From Saururus chinensis (Eukaryota; Streptophyta; Magnoliopsida; Piperales; Saururaceae), in the NCBI GenBank assembly GCA_035235625.1, contig CP141140.1, positions 66,728,782 through 66,792,781 of the forward strand: a DNA stretch of 64,000 nucleotides, read 5' to 3'. Below, piece after piece: positions 11,440 to 23,419 of the stretch (within the stretch, counting starts at the first letter, position 1; each line of letters opens with the position of its first letter). The notes beneath the pieces are model-generated. The model was not told the DNA's origin. It saw only the letters and a list, made by a program, of their open reading frames with translations, and made no database searches. Both the position numbers and the translations under genes were made by a program.

Positions 11440-13440
11440 TCCAATAGATCTTACATTTGTATCAGTGTTGTGCAAGTAGCACGATTGTGTCTGACACTCA
11501 TTGTATCGGCTACACCGTACTAGCCGCCTTGGTCACTTGTGATATGAAGTGTGCATCTTCTTCGAACGGCCCCTTGGCCTTCTCATTGTCGATGGTAACA
11601 CCAAGTCATCCCCGTCTACTCAACCAACTCTAATCGACTTATAGTCTTGCAATACTGGCAGTATGGATATTATGTAAGTTACCCAAAAGCACCATGTGGT
11701 CCAATAATTAGAACAATAGTAGTGTGTGGGGGTTTCACCTCTCTAACCAAGCATTGCACATGCATGGACACAAGGAAGCCCCATCAGCTTCCATCTTCTA
11801 CATGTGCAGGTTCTAGTATTTATGTTTGCCAAGGCATACAGATCTTTGTATGACTTCTTCAGCTCGTCTTTGACCTTAGATTTAAGGTGTGCCTCCCAAT
11901 CTACACACAACATCCACGAGTCGCACATCTTCTTCATTATCTTCATTCACATCCCATCAAGAAGTCCCAGATGAGCAACTCTCGCTGTTGAAGGATCTAA
12001 CTATTGAAACTCTCCGCAATGTTGTTAGTCAGGTGGTCGTAATGCTCCCCCTCGAATAGGTATCACACTAATGATTGAGTTCATTTTCAAGGACCCACTG
12101 GTAGGCCTCATGTGATGCCTAGCCCAGTTGCAACAAGGCATTATCAAACCCATTCCCATCCAAAGTATTGGCGAGTGGATAGATCATCTTTGCTATTTAG
12201 GTTTCTTCCCTTTCTCAGTGGAGTCTTCAACCCTCTATCCTGAAGGTTTCTCTCCAAGTGCAATAGGCAATAGGCATGGAATCCGTCCACGAATATGGCT
12301 ACTATCCTATTTATCAATCTCTTCTCCCTGTCCAAAACAAATGTGATTCGTCTACCCTCATCTATGACTATACATAGCTATGTGGGGGACCATGTCCAAT
12401 TAGCCATTTTAGTATCAATAGCTGCGTAAGAGATTGGGAAAATGTGATTCCCCCCGTCAACTGCAATTGCAACCAAAAGATTCCCCTTTGCCCTACCATG
12501 GAGGTGTGTGATATCAAGGAAAAGCAGTGGCCAACATTGACGAAACCCTACAATACATGTGTTTAGGGAAATAAAGCATCTCATAAATTTGCTTGACTAC
12601 TAGGGTTTGTAGCCTTCACCTTGTCGCAATACCAAGGTATGTTATTTATTGCTCGCTCCTTTGTACGCCAAGCCTTCATATAGTTCACGTACACCCCATA
12701 TTGTCGTCGTATGTCCCTTTTTACTTCAGTGGCCCGATATTTAGGCGTATCCCACAATCATTCCACAATCAGCTCCTATAACAGGGAGCTCGACGCATGT
12801 AGATTGAGGACCCTCTTTGTTCCCCTACCACATGAATGGCTGGAGTCCTTCACCACAAATAAACCAGATTCTATGTCCAACACCATCTACACTTTCCAAT
12901 TGCAGGTTTCTACCTTGCATGTCACCACAATGTTATGTCTTAGGTTCCTCATAGATCTTTGGGCAAAATTGTGTGCAATTGCATATTGCCTTGATGCCTT
13001 CCCTGCTCCTAACTTGTCTTTGAATTGGTGGCCATCTCCAGTTATGTGGTTTTCCCAAAAGTGCGAATGCAACTCCACTACCTCCTTGTCATTAGCTTCT
13101 GAGGGCAAACTATAGAGATCAATCATAATGTCATTTGTGCTTGCCAGCGTCGCCACTCTCACAACTGCTACTTCCTCTCGTACCAATATCTTGCATGCCC
13201 ATCCAAGGCGGGTGAACACGTTGACCAGCCGAGACAAGCCCATGTCATTTGCCACCACCATCACATCATAAGCCGGGGTAAATGTATTTCAAAGTGACAT
13301 TTATGGGTCAACGTTGAATGATGTGGCCAACCTTTCTACAATTGAACTCAAATTATCGGCCACAAAGATGCAATGTGCGTGGTTCACTCCAACTATCCTC
13401 TGCGTAACACCGGGACTTATTTCTATCTCCCCTCCATAGC
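11440..13440 (-). pseudogene. Mutator-like (MULE) transposase fossil
   Basis: Separate minus-strand pieces carry MULE signatures in the right order. The N-terminal DNA-binding-like segment is at 13264-12887 (includes NWKV and QFKDKLG-type residues). The DDE-type MULE domain is at 12584-12378, with PLLFLDITHLHGRAKGNLL and then AIAVDGGNHIFPISYA. Its continuation is at 12335-12144, with the LHLERNLQDRGLK segment. The SWIM zinc finger is at 11946-11743, with CTCRRWKLMGLPCVHACA. The pieces lie in different frames with stops between them, so it is a dead copy. Such transposases cut and paste Mutator elements. No terminal inverted repeats were identified. Opposite-strand frames such as 12711-13115 are shadows. 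Confidence 0.85.
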
Positions 13441-14220
13441 ATGATAGTATCTCTACCTTCAAAGAAAATGCCAACCAAAATAATAATAAACATATACAAT
13501 TTCTATATCAAATTTGACTTCTTTTGTGTTCAATTTTGGAGTTTTGCAAGTTCATATTTTAGCATTTTTCGAGTTCATTTTCTCCTTTTTTTGAAGTTCA
13601 TTTTTCAACAAATTTCAAGTTCAAATTAAGCTTCTTTCTGGTTTAATTTCATCTTATTTCAAGTTCACATTTCGATGCACATTTTTGGCATCTTTCCTTT
13701 CTTTTGGTGTTGTATATTTGTAGTTTCGGCATCTACTTTTCATTGTTCTTTTTACCTACTAACTATATCATCATTTTGATGTCTATTTCCATTTACCCCA
13801 ATTCACTTTTTTTCCTTTTTCACTTCATATTTTGGTCCTTATTTTTTGCACTATTCTATTTTTTCTATGTAAATTTCAGCTTCCTTATTTTCTGTTTTTG
13901 GGTCGTTTCGATGCCACTTTTGGCAGGCCCTGATTCTTCAGTTAAAAGTCCTGCCCTTAATGTTTTTGTTTGTCTATTCCTTTAAAATGCATGACCGTCA
14001 CTTAACAACTGTTTAACCTACCTACTTTAACATCTAGGAATATAAACTACTGTTTAGCCTACCTACTTTAACATCTGGGAATATAAGCTTTGCATGTAAT
14101 ATAAGGGTCCTAAAGCTAACTTACCTCCTGGATCGTCTATACTGCTACTATGAAGCTTGATGATGCCACTTCATAGATCAACTAAGTTGAGGATGATACG
14201 AATAACTTACCATCATAAGG
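13441..14220. other. T-rich tract with short GTTCA-type repeats, no gene
   Basis: 13500-13700 has loosely repeated TTTCAAGTTCA/GAGTTCATTTT phrases. 14000-14090 has a 40-bp near-direct repeat around GTTTAACCTACCTACTTTAACATC. Reading frames here are hydrophobic only because the DNA is T-rich. Confidence 0.5.
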
Positions 14221-14610
14221 TGAATACTACTATTGTAATGCCCAACCTCGTTTTTTTAATAGATTATAACAGAAGAAGACAAAGAACTAAAGAAAATTTG
14301 GCCAAAGGGGGAAGAAGATATGTAGAATGGCAAAGAGGGATGGGGTGGTATTCAAGTACCTACTATGCATTAATTGCAATATTAAATATATTTAGACATG
14401 TTTTTACATCATGTGCAGAATATACCATGACTATTTTACTCTTTTTATTGTTTAAAAAACTAGGGGTATGTTGGACATATTTTATATTTTCACCACTTTT
14501 AAAAAACAGTAATATACTATACCAAAAAGTTTCTACAATACTTAGCACTAAAATAAAAACTTTCTTGTATTTGAGACTAAAATGTAAGTTGCCAATTTTT
14601 TTAACGTTCC

Positions 14611-14719
14611 AGGTCTCTCCCTATTCTGGTGCAAAGTTACTTCTGATTCCAACAACTCCAGTCTCTGAGAATTTATCTGGACCCTCATGCTGAGTTCTTG
14701 CAAATCCAAAATCTACTAG
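14611..14719 (-). pseudogene. Kinase copy B relic: exon 5 fragment
   Basis: The block aligns with 16134-16240, the activation-loop exon of the kinase. Shared stretches include TATTCTGGTGCAAAGT, TTCCAACAACTC and GAGTTCTTGCAAATCCAAAA. The exon border sits before CTACAC, at the position equivalent to 16240/16241. Substitutions change many residues and the flanking exons are not adjacent. It sits only about 90 bp beyond the stop codon of the intact copy, so copy B lost its 5' half when the tandem array rearranged. Its terminal exon is probably the relic at 6060-6415, separated from it by about 8 kb of inserted repeats. Confidence 0.75.
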
Positions 14720-14810
14720 CTACACAGACCGCACTCAAGTCAATAGTAAAGCAAGCGTTTCCATGATCTTATAGTCTCAGAGCTCATTCCAGCAGTAAAC
14801 GATTATAGTA

Positions 14811-17800
14811 TTACATACTGATGGTCTGGTAAGCACCATCCCCAACAAGAATCGGACTTCCAGATTTCCCTCTCTTCTTTTTGGAACCTTTTCTGCTTCC
14901 TGCACCTGAAGTCTCAGAACTTGTAGAAGTACTTGAAAATTTTGAAGAAAGACTGGTCTTTGAAGAAGATGCTGAAGACGGATTCGCTTCCCATGTAGGA
15001 ATTTTGCTATTAACCGAATGTGGTTCACCAGCATTACGAGCTGGCCCCACCTTTGCAGCTGCCTCCTCATCGCCTTCAGGTTTATTCACTGACTTCTTAC
15101 CTTTAGAAATATCAACGTGTGGTGGAGACAAGTCTTCAATGCCTATTATACTTTGTCCCACTTTTACACGGTTCAAAAATTGCACCACCTAAATCAGTAG
15201 AATCATTGAAGTTAAAACTCTGCTGCAATCACTTTCCAATGTTATTGGTTCCGTAAACTAACATGTTTGCTATGAGTATACAGTTGTTTTATTGGAAATA
15301 ATTTAAACTGCTTCTGTAATATAGATTTTCTTGTTCTACTGATGATCTGTTAAGTGTTAGCCATTTTTCCATTTCTATCATGAAAGTTAAACATGTTTAA
15401 TCTCCCGGGATCTCTTACTGCGTTCAACATGAAAATTTAAGACGTAAGACTGAGAGAATTATAATGTAATCATGAAGGATATGAAGCAGACATGTAGAGA
15501 ATTGAATTATTTATAACTAATAAATTACAAATATCAGGGGCATATTCTGTGATCCTTGGGTGGATTTACCTTGTCCATTGAGACCCTCCTGTCAGGATCT
15601 TTTCTGAGACACTTTTCTGCTACTTGAACCATTCCAAGGAGCTGGAGCAAATCATGTGAGTCCATAATCCTAGGATCAATCAATTCCTGGTAGTTCCCTT
15701 CTGTCATGAGTGGCGTGGCCTGCAATACAGACCCCTCAATTAGAGCCAAAAATGTGAAAGGGATGATTGCATTTTACCTTTTTTTAATTGATACTCCCTC
15801 CATCTCATATTAATAACTACATTTAGAAAAATAATAATTTTATTGAATGGTTTAAGAGAGAGAAAAAAAACTTATGGTACTCTTTTTTAAGTATCTAATC
15901 ACTTAAATTGAACAAAATGGAGCTATTAAAATGGAACTTTTTTTATTGCCAAATGGAGCTAATTAATTTAGGACCGAGGGAGTATACCCACAAAAATAAT
16001 TGGAGATCAACTTTTTACCCATCCAACTAAGCTATTCTCCTGAAGTGACTTATCTAGGGATCTCCTCCCAGTTATGAGCTCCAAGAGAACCACACCAAAG
16101 GAATACACGTCTGTCTTTTTTGAAACCTTCCCAGTCTCTGCATATTCTGGTGCCAAGTAACCTATGGTTCCAACAACTCTAGTCACTGAGGAGTTATCTA
16201 AGTCTTCATGGTGAGTTCTTGCAAGTCCAAAATCTCCAAGCTACATTGAAAATCATATTAGTCTGAAAAAACATAATTGCTTGTACATTAAGTTGAAATT
16301 TTGACATATAAATGCAAATTTTCAGTTGAGATCCTTCACTTGTCTCTGATCATGCCTTTCTAGTTTTTTAAGCATGACTCGTCGAGACAGGCCACTAAAG
16401 AAAAGTTATTGACATATATATGTTGTAATATGAAAAAAATAACACGCAATAAAAACTTATGCAGGACTTTGTAGATGATACCAATGGTACATAGTCATGT
16501 GTAACAAGAATGTTGTCCGGCCGCATGTCCCTGTGGATTATGTTGTGTAAATGAAGATATTGCAAGCCTTCAGCTACTTCAAGTGCTATTTGTAGCCTGT
16601 TTGGCCAGCTCAAAACTTTTGGGTTGTTATCTGCATTTTGCAAGCAAATTAAGATTCAACATTAAAAAATTCAGTGTGTGTGTGTGTGTCGGGACTTATT
16701 CTTTATTTTCTAATCATATATATGGGTTCATTTGGAGAAAGACATTTTAATTTTAAGCATCCAAGTTCTAGTTCTCCCAGCACGAGTATCTTCGTCAAAG
16801 CAATAACTAATATTGGAATTCTTTAAATTCAGGAGTACTGGTTATGATATTTTGAAACTCAAATAATTGGAGAAAAGTTTGAAAACATCTGAAGAGAAGT
16901 TTCTTACTTGACAAATGTTGGTCAGTGACCCATTACATATGTACTCATATACAAGAAGCCGGTGATTTCCTTCTGTGCATGATCCTAATAACATAACCAC
17001 ATTATCATGTCTAGCCGTACTTAGCACATCAACTTTACTCTTGAACTCTTTTTCCCCTTGTAAACTTGCATGTTTGTGCAGCTTAACTGCAATCTTCCGT
17101 CCATCTGATAGCTTCCCTTTGTAGACTGGTCCAAATCCACCCTGTGATAAGTAATTTTTTTTAGAGAATTTATCTGTTGCAACATAAAGCTCCCCATATG
17201 TAAAGTCCCTTATTCGTTCGATCTTTGGTCGTTCATTTCCACATTCAGAACATGTAGACGTCTTTATTCTTTCCTCTTTTTGGCTCTCTGCAGCCTCAAT
17301 AGTGAAGCATTCAGGGCCAGCTTTGCTCATTTTCTGTCTAGAGCCTGAATATTGATTTATTACTTCTATGTCTTCAACTTGATCTAGTGTCTGATTGTCA
17401 GAAAGTACATTCTGTGATCCATTCTCCGTAACATTATCCCTTCCAGGTATTTGAAGGGGAGAATACTTCATTCCATTAGCAGTAGATATGGATGAAGATT
17501 CAACAACATTCTTGCAGGGAGCTACATCCATGTTTACTGAGGGAAACTTGCTATTTGATTTTGATTTAGGAATTGAAGGGCTGTTTTTGCCTTCCTTGTG
17601 ACCATCAAGTTTTGGTTCTTCACTTCCAAAATTCTGGTTAGGACTCGTCGAGTCTGAAAACAATCATAGGCAATGATAGACTTCAGTTCAATACTTATCA
17701 GACACTGTTAAACAGTGGCAGAAGTAACATGGCAAAATAGTCCATTATCCATAAGGAGATCATGTAATGAAAGTTGTAACTCGTAACAAGAGATGATCGT

Positions 17801-20800
17801 GATATGTGAAGGAAATTAAGTGCTAACTTACATATGGGAGATAACTCCAAGCTAAAGAGTTCATCATCATCCGCGATTCCTGACAACGTCTCATTGTATG
17901 TTACAAGGCTGCTTCCGCTTCCGCTTCCGCTTCCATCTCTGCTCATAGTATTATTTGTTGTTTTTGGTCCTCTCAACTGTTCCACGCTGTTGTCACTCTT
18001 CATCCTTGATATGCCACATGTCAACTTCTCCAAGAAGTATTTTTTATCCTTCTTCATCTGCCTATCACATTAATCACACTAGTCAAAATGCACGTGCAAA
18101 TACATGTGGTTAACATAGAGTTGCATTTGTCACTTCCCACTTTACAAATAGTTAGATGAATTATTTAATCATTGAGTATATGCCAATTAGAAATTTAAGT
18201 AGAGTATTATAGAAGATTAGTCGAAGAAAGATTCAGGAGGAAGTGTAAGATAATTTTTAAAAATCTATTGTTATCTCTATGTAGCTTGTAGATTTTTTAA
18301 TATCATATCCCCTCCCTACCACCCACTACATTATATAATATTACAAGTTCTAAAACCATCTCGACAGTTATACATCTACAAAGGTTATTATGGGTATCTC
18401 ACTTCAATTTTTTCTGCCTCTTACAACATTATATGTTTTCCACTTAAATGCATATTTACTTTGCACCATACATTCTACTCACGGTAATATTTCACAAAAA
18501 GTCAGAACAACCAATTATGTGGCAAAATATTTTGGTGTACCTCTTAAATTTATAACATGCAACTTATATGTCATATATTAGGGGAAAAAATATCTCTCAT
18601 ACACGATGACATGCTTGTAGGTACTAAATACTCCCTCTCATAATAAGTATTCTATTTGATTTTTCAAAAAAGATAAAAATTCTTTGAGCCTCTACTTTAA
18701 TATAGTATATACATATAAAGTTTCACAAGTTTTAAATAAATTACACTGTTCTATAAGATACAAATGGTGTTTATAATTTTTTTCATAGAAATTTAAGAAA
18801 CTATAGAAATTAAGAAGAGACTTGTAGTTTTAGTATTTATGGAGGTAAAATTGATTGTGGGTCTTATGAGTTGGGGTGGGAGAAGGAGAGACCTCTCCAA
18901 AGAAGGTTATGCTCACACCAGAAAACCTGATTGCTAATTCAATTTTGTGTTGTGTTCAAACTAAGAAAGCTCTAAAAATAAGTTTTTGTATTGATGAAAG
19001 CTTTTATCTTCTCTTAGCATCGTTAGGCGAGATTTTTAAATAAACTTAAAACAAATAAGGACAAAAGTTGGATACATTTGTGTAAATACTTGAAAGTTAG
19101 AGTTTCTTGCCTATAGATGTGGTAATGGGTTGCACCACATGTCGTCACAAACAGGTTCATGACGTGTTTTGCAGCCTAGCCCACAAACTGGACCCCTGGC
19201 CTGAACCGAGCTTGGTCAATATATTCATATATAATTATAGATTTTATGTTAATATAAATATTAATATCAAAATAAATATATATTTTATATCATGTTATAT
19301 AAATATAAAAAAATATAATTAAAAAAATTAATATATGATCAGATTGAGGACTGACCTTCTCAGAGGGCTAGCACATCATGCCCATGGACCATGTCTGTAA
19401 TATCCCTAATTTTTCCAAGTTTCAAATTATAAATAAGTAAAAAATAGGGTGTTTGACCTATTGACATTCTTAGTAAATAACTTCATCCTTAGATAGAATT
19501 TATGGCTGAAACTAATTCTATTATAAAGTAGACAGATAGAGCTTCGAAACGCCACCAAGAACGCGTGAATCGGAGTCCGGATGAGGAAGATACGACCGTT
19601 TGAAGTTGAATATATTGTACAGGACCTGTTTACCCGATTTAGATTGCATTTGGCCCGTTTAAGTCATTTTGCGGGCCCGGTTGTTTATAATTCCAAAATT
19701 AATTTTTAAGGTCCCAATAAGGTGGCCTAATTGGGGAGGATTACCCAAATTCTAGAGAGGTTAGGAATCATAATCCTTATGTTTATAAAAGGCCTTCTTA
19801 TAACGCAATTAGAGGGGTCTTTTGCCTGATTGGAAGAGCTTTGGACGGTGAAGGGAAGGGGAGGAGCTGCCAATAAAATTTTCCAGCAAATCTCTATCAA
19901 GGTTCCGGTGGTGGTGGATCGACGGCAAACCAGCTATGAAGGTAGGACAACTGTAAATTTTTAAGTCAAAATTTCTGCGTAGTTTGTACATTATATGCAA
20001 TCTCTGCAATTTGCTAATTTATGTTACTGAGTTCTCGTAATTACGAAGAACAGTATCCTCTGCTAGTCACTATTCCCATAATTATAGGAACAATGATATG
20101 CCTACCGCCGGCCAGCAATCGGACGTCCAATACCTTTCTACCAGACAGGCCCCATTTAATTTCTGACCGAACATCCAGGAGAACCGGCCATTGTGGGTGC
20201 GCTTGGTCATCCAGAAGAAACAGAGAACGGAAAGCAATAACAGAAACAAAAAAAGCAAAAGGGTACTGTGGCGGCGCGGCACAACCCGGCTGGAGGAGGG
20301 ACCTGGCTTCTCGGAAATGCCGGACGATGGCGATCCGGTAAAGGTAGGCCCATCGGCCAGCCATGATGGCTTGCCGCCACACTGTGTGTTTTTCAAAAAA
20401 AAAAAAAAGAAGAAAGGAAATGCCCTTTTTTGCGCCGGCCGGCCACCGGACGGCGGTGGGACTGGGCTAGTCGAAATCACCGCCAGGCAGCGATCCGATT
20501 CCGCCCAGCCCTCACCACAGAACGACAGCCTAGGGCGGCGCCGCCAGAGGCCAGTCTGGCCGGCTGTGAAGAAGATGACCCAGCGGGTCGTCGGGCTCCG
20601 TTTCGGGCCGGATTGGGTGACCCGACCCGTTCGGCCCTGGTTTAAAAAAAAAAAGTAAGAAGCGAGTGAATCGGGTCCGGTTCATGGGGCTAAAAGTGTC
20701 AAAAAAATTCTAAAAAAATACTCATGTACCTGGAGAGGTTTGGAATTATTCTGACCAATTTTTTGCTTGGGGAAAAATCCCAGAGACTGTGAAATGACCT

Positions 20801-23313
20801 TTTTACCCCTAGTAGTTAAGTTATCGTGTAAAAATCACTTACCCAATTTAGAGGCTCCGGTTCAGGGGCCTATGAGTTGATCTAAAAATTGGAAAAATTC
20901 TCAGTGAGATTTTAATGGGTAACCTCACAATGGACCAAATTATTTAGTAAGGAAAAATCCCAGGGAGTAGTTAATTGACCCTTTTACCCACAGGGTTTAT
21001 ACTATACCGTTAGTCAAAACCTAGGTCGGTTCAAGGGGATTATGACCCCGTAATATGCCAGGAAAATTACACAGAGTCCATGAAGTTAAGTGGTATGTTT
21101 GAGTTCAATTTTGGCCGTTAGATGTTATTAAGGCCTTAAACCAAATGACAAAAATACCCCTATGCAAACCGGCCCGCATTCACGTGGATGTTATTAATGG
21201 GCCAATGTGATGCTGAAACCTTTTGAGAGGTTGAAGACTTACCCGAGTACAAAGAGGATTGTATCCAATGTTGAATAATTACCCTAATGCCCTTAGGTGC
21301 ATTACGACCAGTTTCATAAAGATTAATAAGCTAACCTAAGGAGGGTTAGGTAAGTGAGCTCGAACAATTTAATATCATTAATGGATTTTATTATTGATAT
21401 TATGATCTGCTTGGACCTCTGTAGTTCTAATGGTTTATGTTGTTCTTTGTTTCGATTTTTTATATTAATGTGATAATAATTTATTACTATCTTAAGATTA
21501 TTGAAAGATTAATTAATGGGGTTTGATAGCTTTGGATTGGGCGGGAACACCTAATCAAGATAAAGACTAAAATACCTCAGAGGGGTCTGGGACTAGTTCA
21601 TATAGTGAACAAAGCCTTTGACCTGACGATTTGCCTTGGTTGATGAACCAATGGCATGTCTCGAGTTGTAAACCTTAGTCTAGAAAGGACTAATAGGGTT
21701 TGGGATAGTCATTTGGAATCCTGGCTTATAGATGAGCAAGATAGGGTTCAGAATGGTTTCCTAAGTTTTAGCTCCATTGAGGAGCCGCTGATTTGACCAT
21801 GTAGTTGCACCTCCCCATTGGAGGGAGTTCCTTGTGAGCCGGGCTCACCGCAGATCTATTGAGGATCTTTTAGTGTACACGCAATTAGGGTTGCTGACAT
21901 CCTACTTGGTTGGCGTCTCTGACCACTTCTGTGTCCTTATGGGCTAGGTTGGGAGATGACACTGCCTGGTGGATTCCAGGGTGTTTCGTGTCATTTATCA
22001 CTTAGGTTGACATCTGATGAGTATGTCTGTCATTGGGATTAGACAGGGATATTAATTATCGAACAATGGTTTAGGAGATAATTAATAACATTGATTGATA
22101 TTGCTTGTTTAATTAGAACAAGTGGAACGATTAAAGGACTTACATAAAATGTAGGTTGCTTAAAAATACTTAAGCATTACATGTGTGATGCTATGCTTCT
22201 TAGTATAGTATAGTATTAAGCAAAACTACGTCTAAATCCAATCTTGTTCGAAACATTGGAGATGTTGTCTAATGAGTACGTAGGCAACTAACATCGGGTG
22301 ATGTTGGCCCAATCCGAAAAATATTAATAAAACCTTTTGTCCTTTAGAAGCTCTTCTCCTGTAGGCGGAGATGCTCCATTGTGATTGTGGTTGTTGTTTG
22401 ATTTACTTTGTTGCAGATTCTCCAGGCAACGACAAGTGAGACCAAGGCAGGCGAGCACAAGAAGTTTTCGCGTTTTTGCAACTCCGATACGTAAGTGTAC
22501 CTTAAGCGTGAGAGTCAACTTGTTATTTATCTTCAGACGGGTGACAGACTTGTACTTAGATAGATAAGCTAGTCTTTATGAATTTTCAGACGTTAAATAA
22601 TATCATATAATTTGATATTCATATTTGTGAACCCCAGTTATTATGACTTAGATATTTAATCGAATGGTTATTTTGTATTTAAAGAAAAAAAAATTTCTCG
22701 CTACTTACCATTCATGCTATTTAAGAATACTTTTAAAAATCTGGGTCGTGACAGTGTCGGGTCTACTTTTTTTTAAGTATGGGCTGGCCCATCTGTATAA
22801 TGAGCTTTTGTCAGGCTCGACATGACACTAGGCCAGGCCGGCACAACCCAAGCCCAACGATCCCATGTTGGGCCTAGCGCAAGCCGTTGCTGCCTCTACT
22901 TGCTTATTGGATATTTTGATACTTATATTTTCTCCTATACCCCACTGAAAACAAGTAAAAGGAAAAGATGGAAAAGAAATCACAAGTAAATATTCCTAAT
23001 CATCGTCATCATCTTTGATGGAACAGGCGTCTCATGTTGGTTATTCAATAAACATTCCATGCATTTGGCTTCTCTATTGTTAGTTGTCTAACACAATTCC
23101 ATCTAAATATATGAAAAAATCCTTACTCATTGCTCTGGCTCCAATGAAAGGAAATAGTGTACTAGGATTATTAACCTGGTGGAGAACTGACAATAGAATG
23201 AGCTCATCTCCGGGCTTAAGCTTTAAACCCGTCAAGGCCCATTCCAATGCGCTCAAACTGATCTCTCTTGATGCATTCTGGATTACCACCACCTTCTGTA
23301 TTGGCTTTGACAT
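14811..23313 (-). CDS. USP-like / receptor-like cytoplasmic kinase (copy C)
   Basis: Exons read on the minus strand: 23127-23313, 17832-18057, about 16913-17653, 16482-16630, 16019-16240, 15570-15719 and 14811-15188. Exon 1 from ATG 23313 gives a universal-stress-protein-like start ([20 protein letters not shown]). Exon 2 has [19 protein letters not shown]. Exon 3 has a linker, a CSEC motif and the kinase N-lobe ([15 protein letters not shown]). Then follow [29 protein letters not shown] and [20 protein letters not shown] 125-residue Ser/Lys-rich tail ends at TAA 14811. The catalytic Lys, HRD and DFG are present; the first glycine of the P-loop is Ser. These are features of the plant USP-kinase family. 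Two problems remain. Exon 1 ends in phase 1 while exon 2 starts in phase 0, and the middle of the USP domain is not visible in the 5-kb intron. The exon 3/4 join needs a GTCAAG donor at 16912; the better GTAAG donor at 16907 would be out of frame. The gene may be functional with an unseen exon, or damaged. Confidence 0.78.
15794..15982. mobile_element. Stowaway (Tc1/mariner-type) MITE in a kinase intron
   Basis: A 189-bp element with ends CTCCCTCCATCTCATATTAA and the inverse of TTAGGACCGAGGGAG, flanked by TA on both sides (15792-15793, 15983-15984). CTCCCTCC...GGAGGGAG with TA targets is the Stowaway signature. It lies in the intron between kinase exons 5 and 6. Same family as 36098-36280. 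Confidence 0.9.
18061..19105. other. Kinase intron 1, exon-2-proximal part: nothing coding seen
   Basis: AT-rich intron DNA. I looked here on the minus strand for the missing middle of the USP domain (expected to end just before KKDKKYF) and saw no plausible exon. A half Stowaway-like end (ACTCCCTCTCATAATAAG) appears near 18629 without a partner that I can place. Confidence 0.5.
19114..22898. mobile_element. hAT-type MITE split by a solo LTR
   Basis: The ends TAGATGTGGTAATGGG and, inverted, TAGAGGCAGCAACGGC form hAT-like terminal repeats. The flanks CTTGCCTA (19106-19113) and CTTGCTTA (22899-22906) match at 7 of 8 bases. Without the LTR at 19396-22753 the element is about 420 bp. Its GC-rich arms include phrases such as GCCCAACATGGGATC. 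It lies in the first kinase intron. Confidence 0.75.
19396..22753 (+). mobile_element. Solo LTR (family 1), 3.36 kb, in kinase intron 1
   Basis: It starts TGTAATATCCC and ends GGGTCGTGACA, with flanking ATGTC/GTGTC as a near-perfect 5-bp target duplication. TATAAAAGG near 19781 fits an LTR promoter about 0.4 kb in. The whole sequence aligns in inverse orientation with the LTR at 38875-46509. No gag or pol lies beside it, so it is a solo LTR left by recombination. The long LTR suggests a Ty3/gypsy type, but no internal domain proves this. Reading frames inside (20191-20658 and others) are GC-rich artefacts. The slightly diverged target duplication points to an old insertion. Confidence 0.85.
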
Positions 23314-23419
23314 GGTCAAGAAGCACCTGCTGTGCACTACCCACAGGGATATATTTATATGATCAGAGACTAAAGAAACTACAGATTGTTTTGCTTGCAA
23401 AGATGGCTCACTCACTAGT

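Noticed and set aside
12711-13115. 134-codon plus-strand frame
   Set aside because: Antisense shadow of the MULE transposase N-terminal region on the minus strand.
14157-14693. 178-codon plus-strand frame
   Set aside because: It runs into the antisense of the kinase copy B exon 5 relic and has no recognisable domain. An LTR-like start (TGTAATGCCCAACC) occurs at 14233, but no partner end was found.
14881-15192. 103-codon plus-strand frame
   Set aside because: Antisense shadow of the terminal kinase exon (14811-15188).
20021-20658. Cluster of overlapping frames of 71-155 codons on both strands
   Set aside because: GC-rich part of the family 1 solo LTR; low stop frequency explains the frames.
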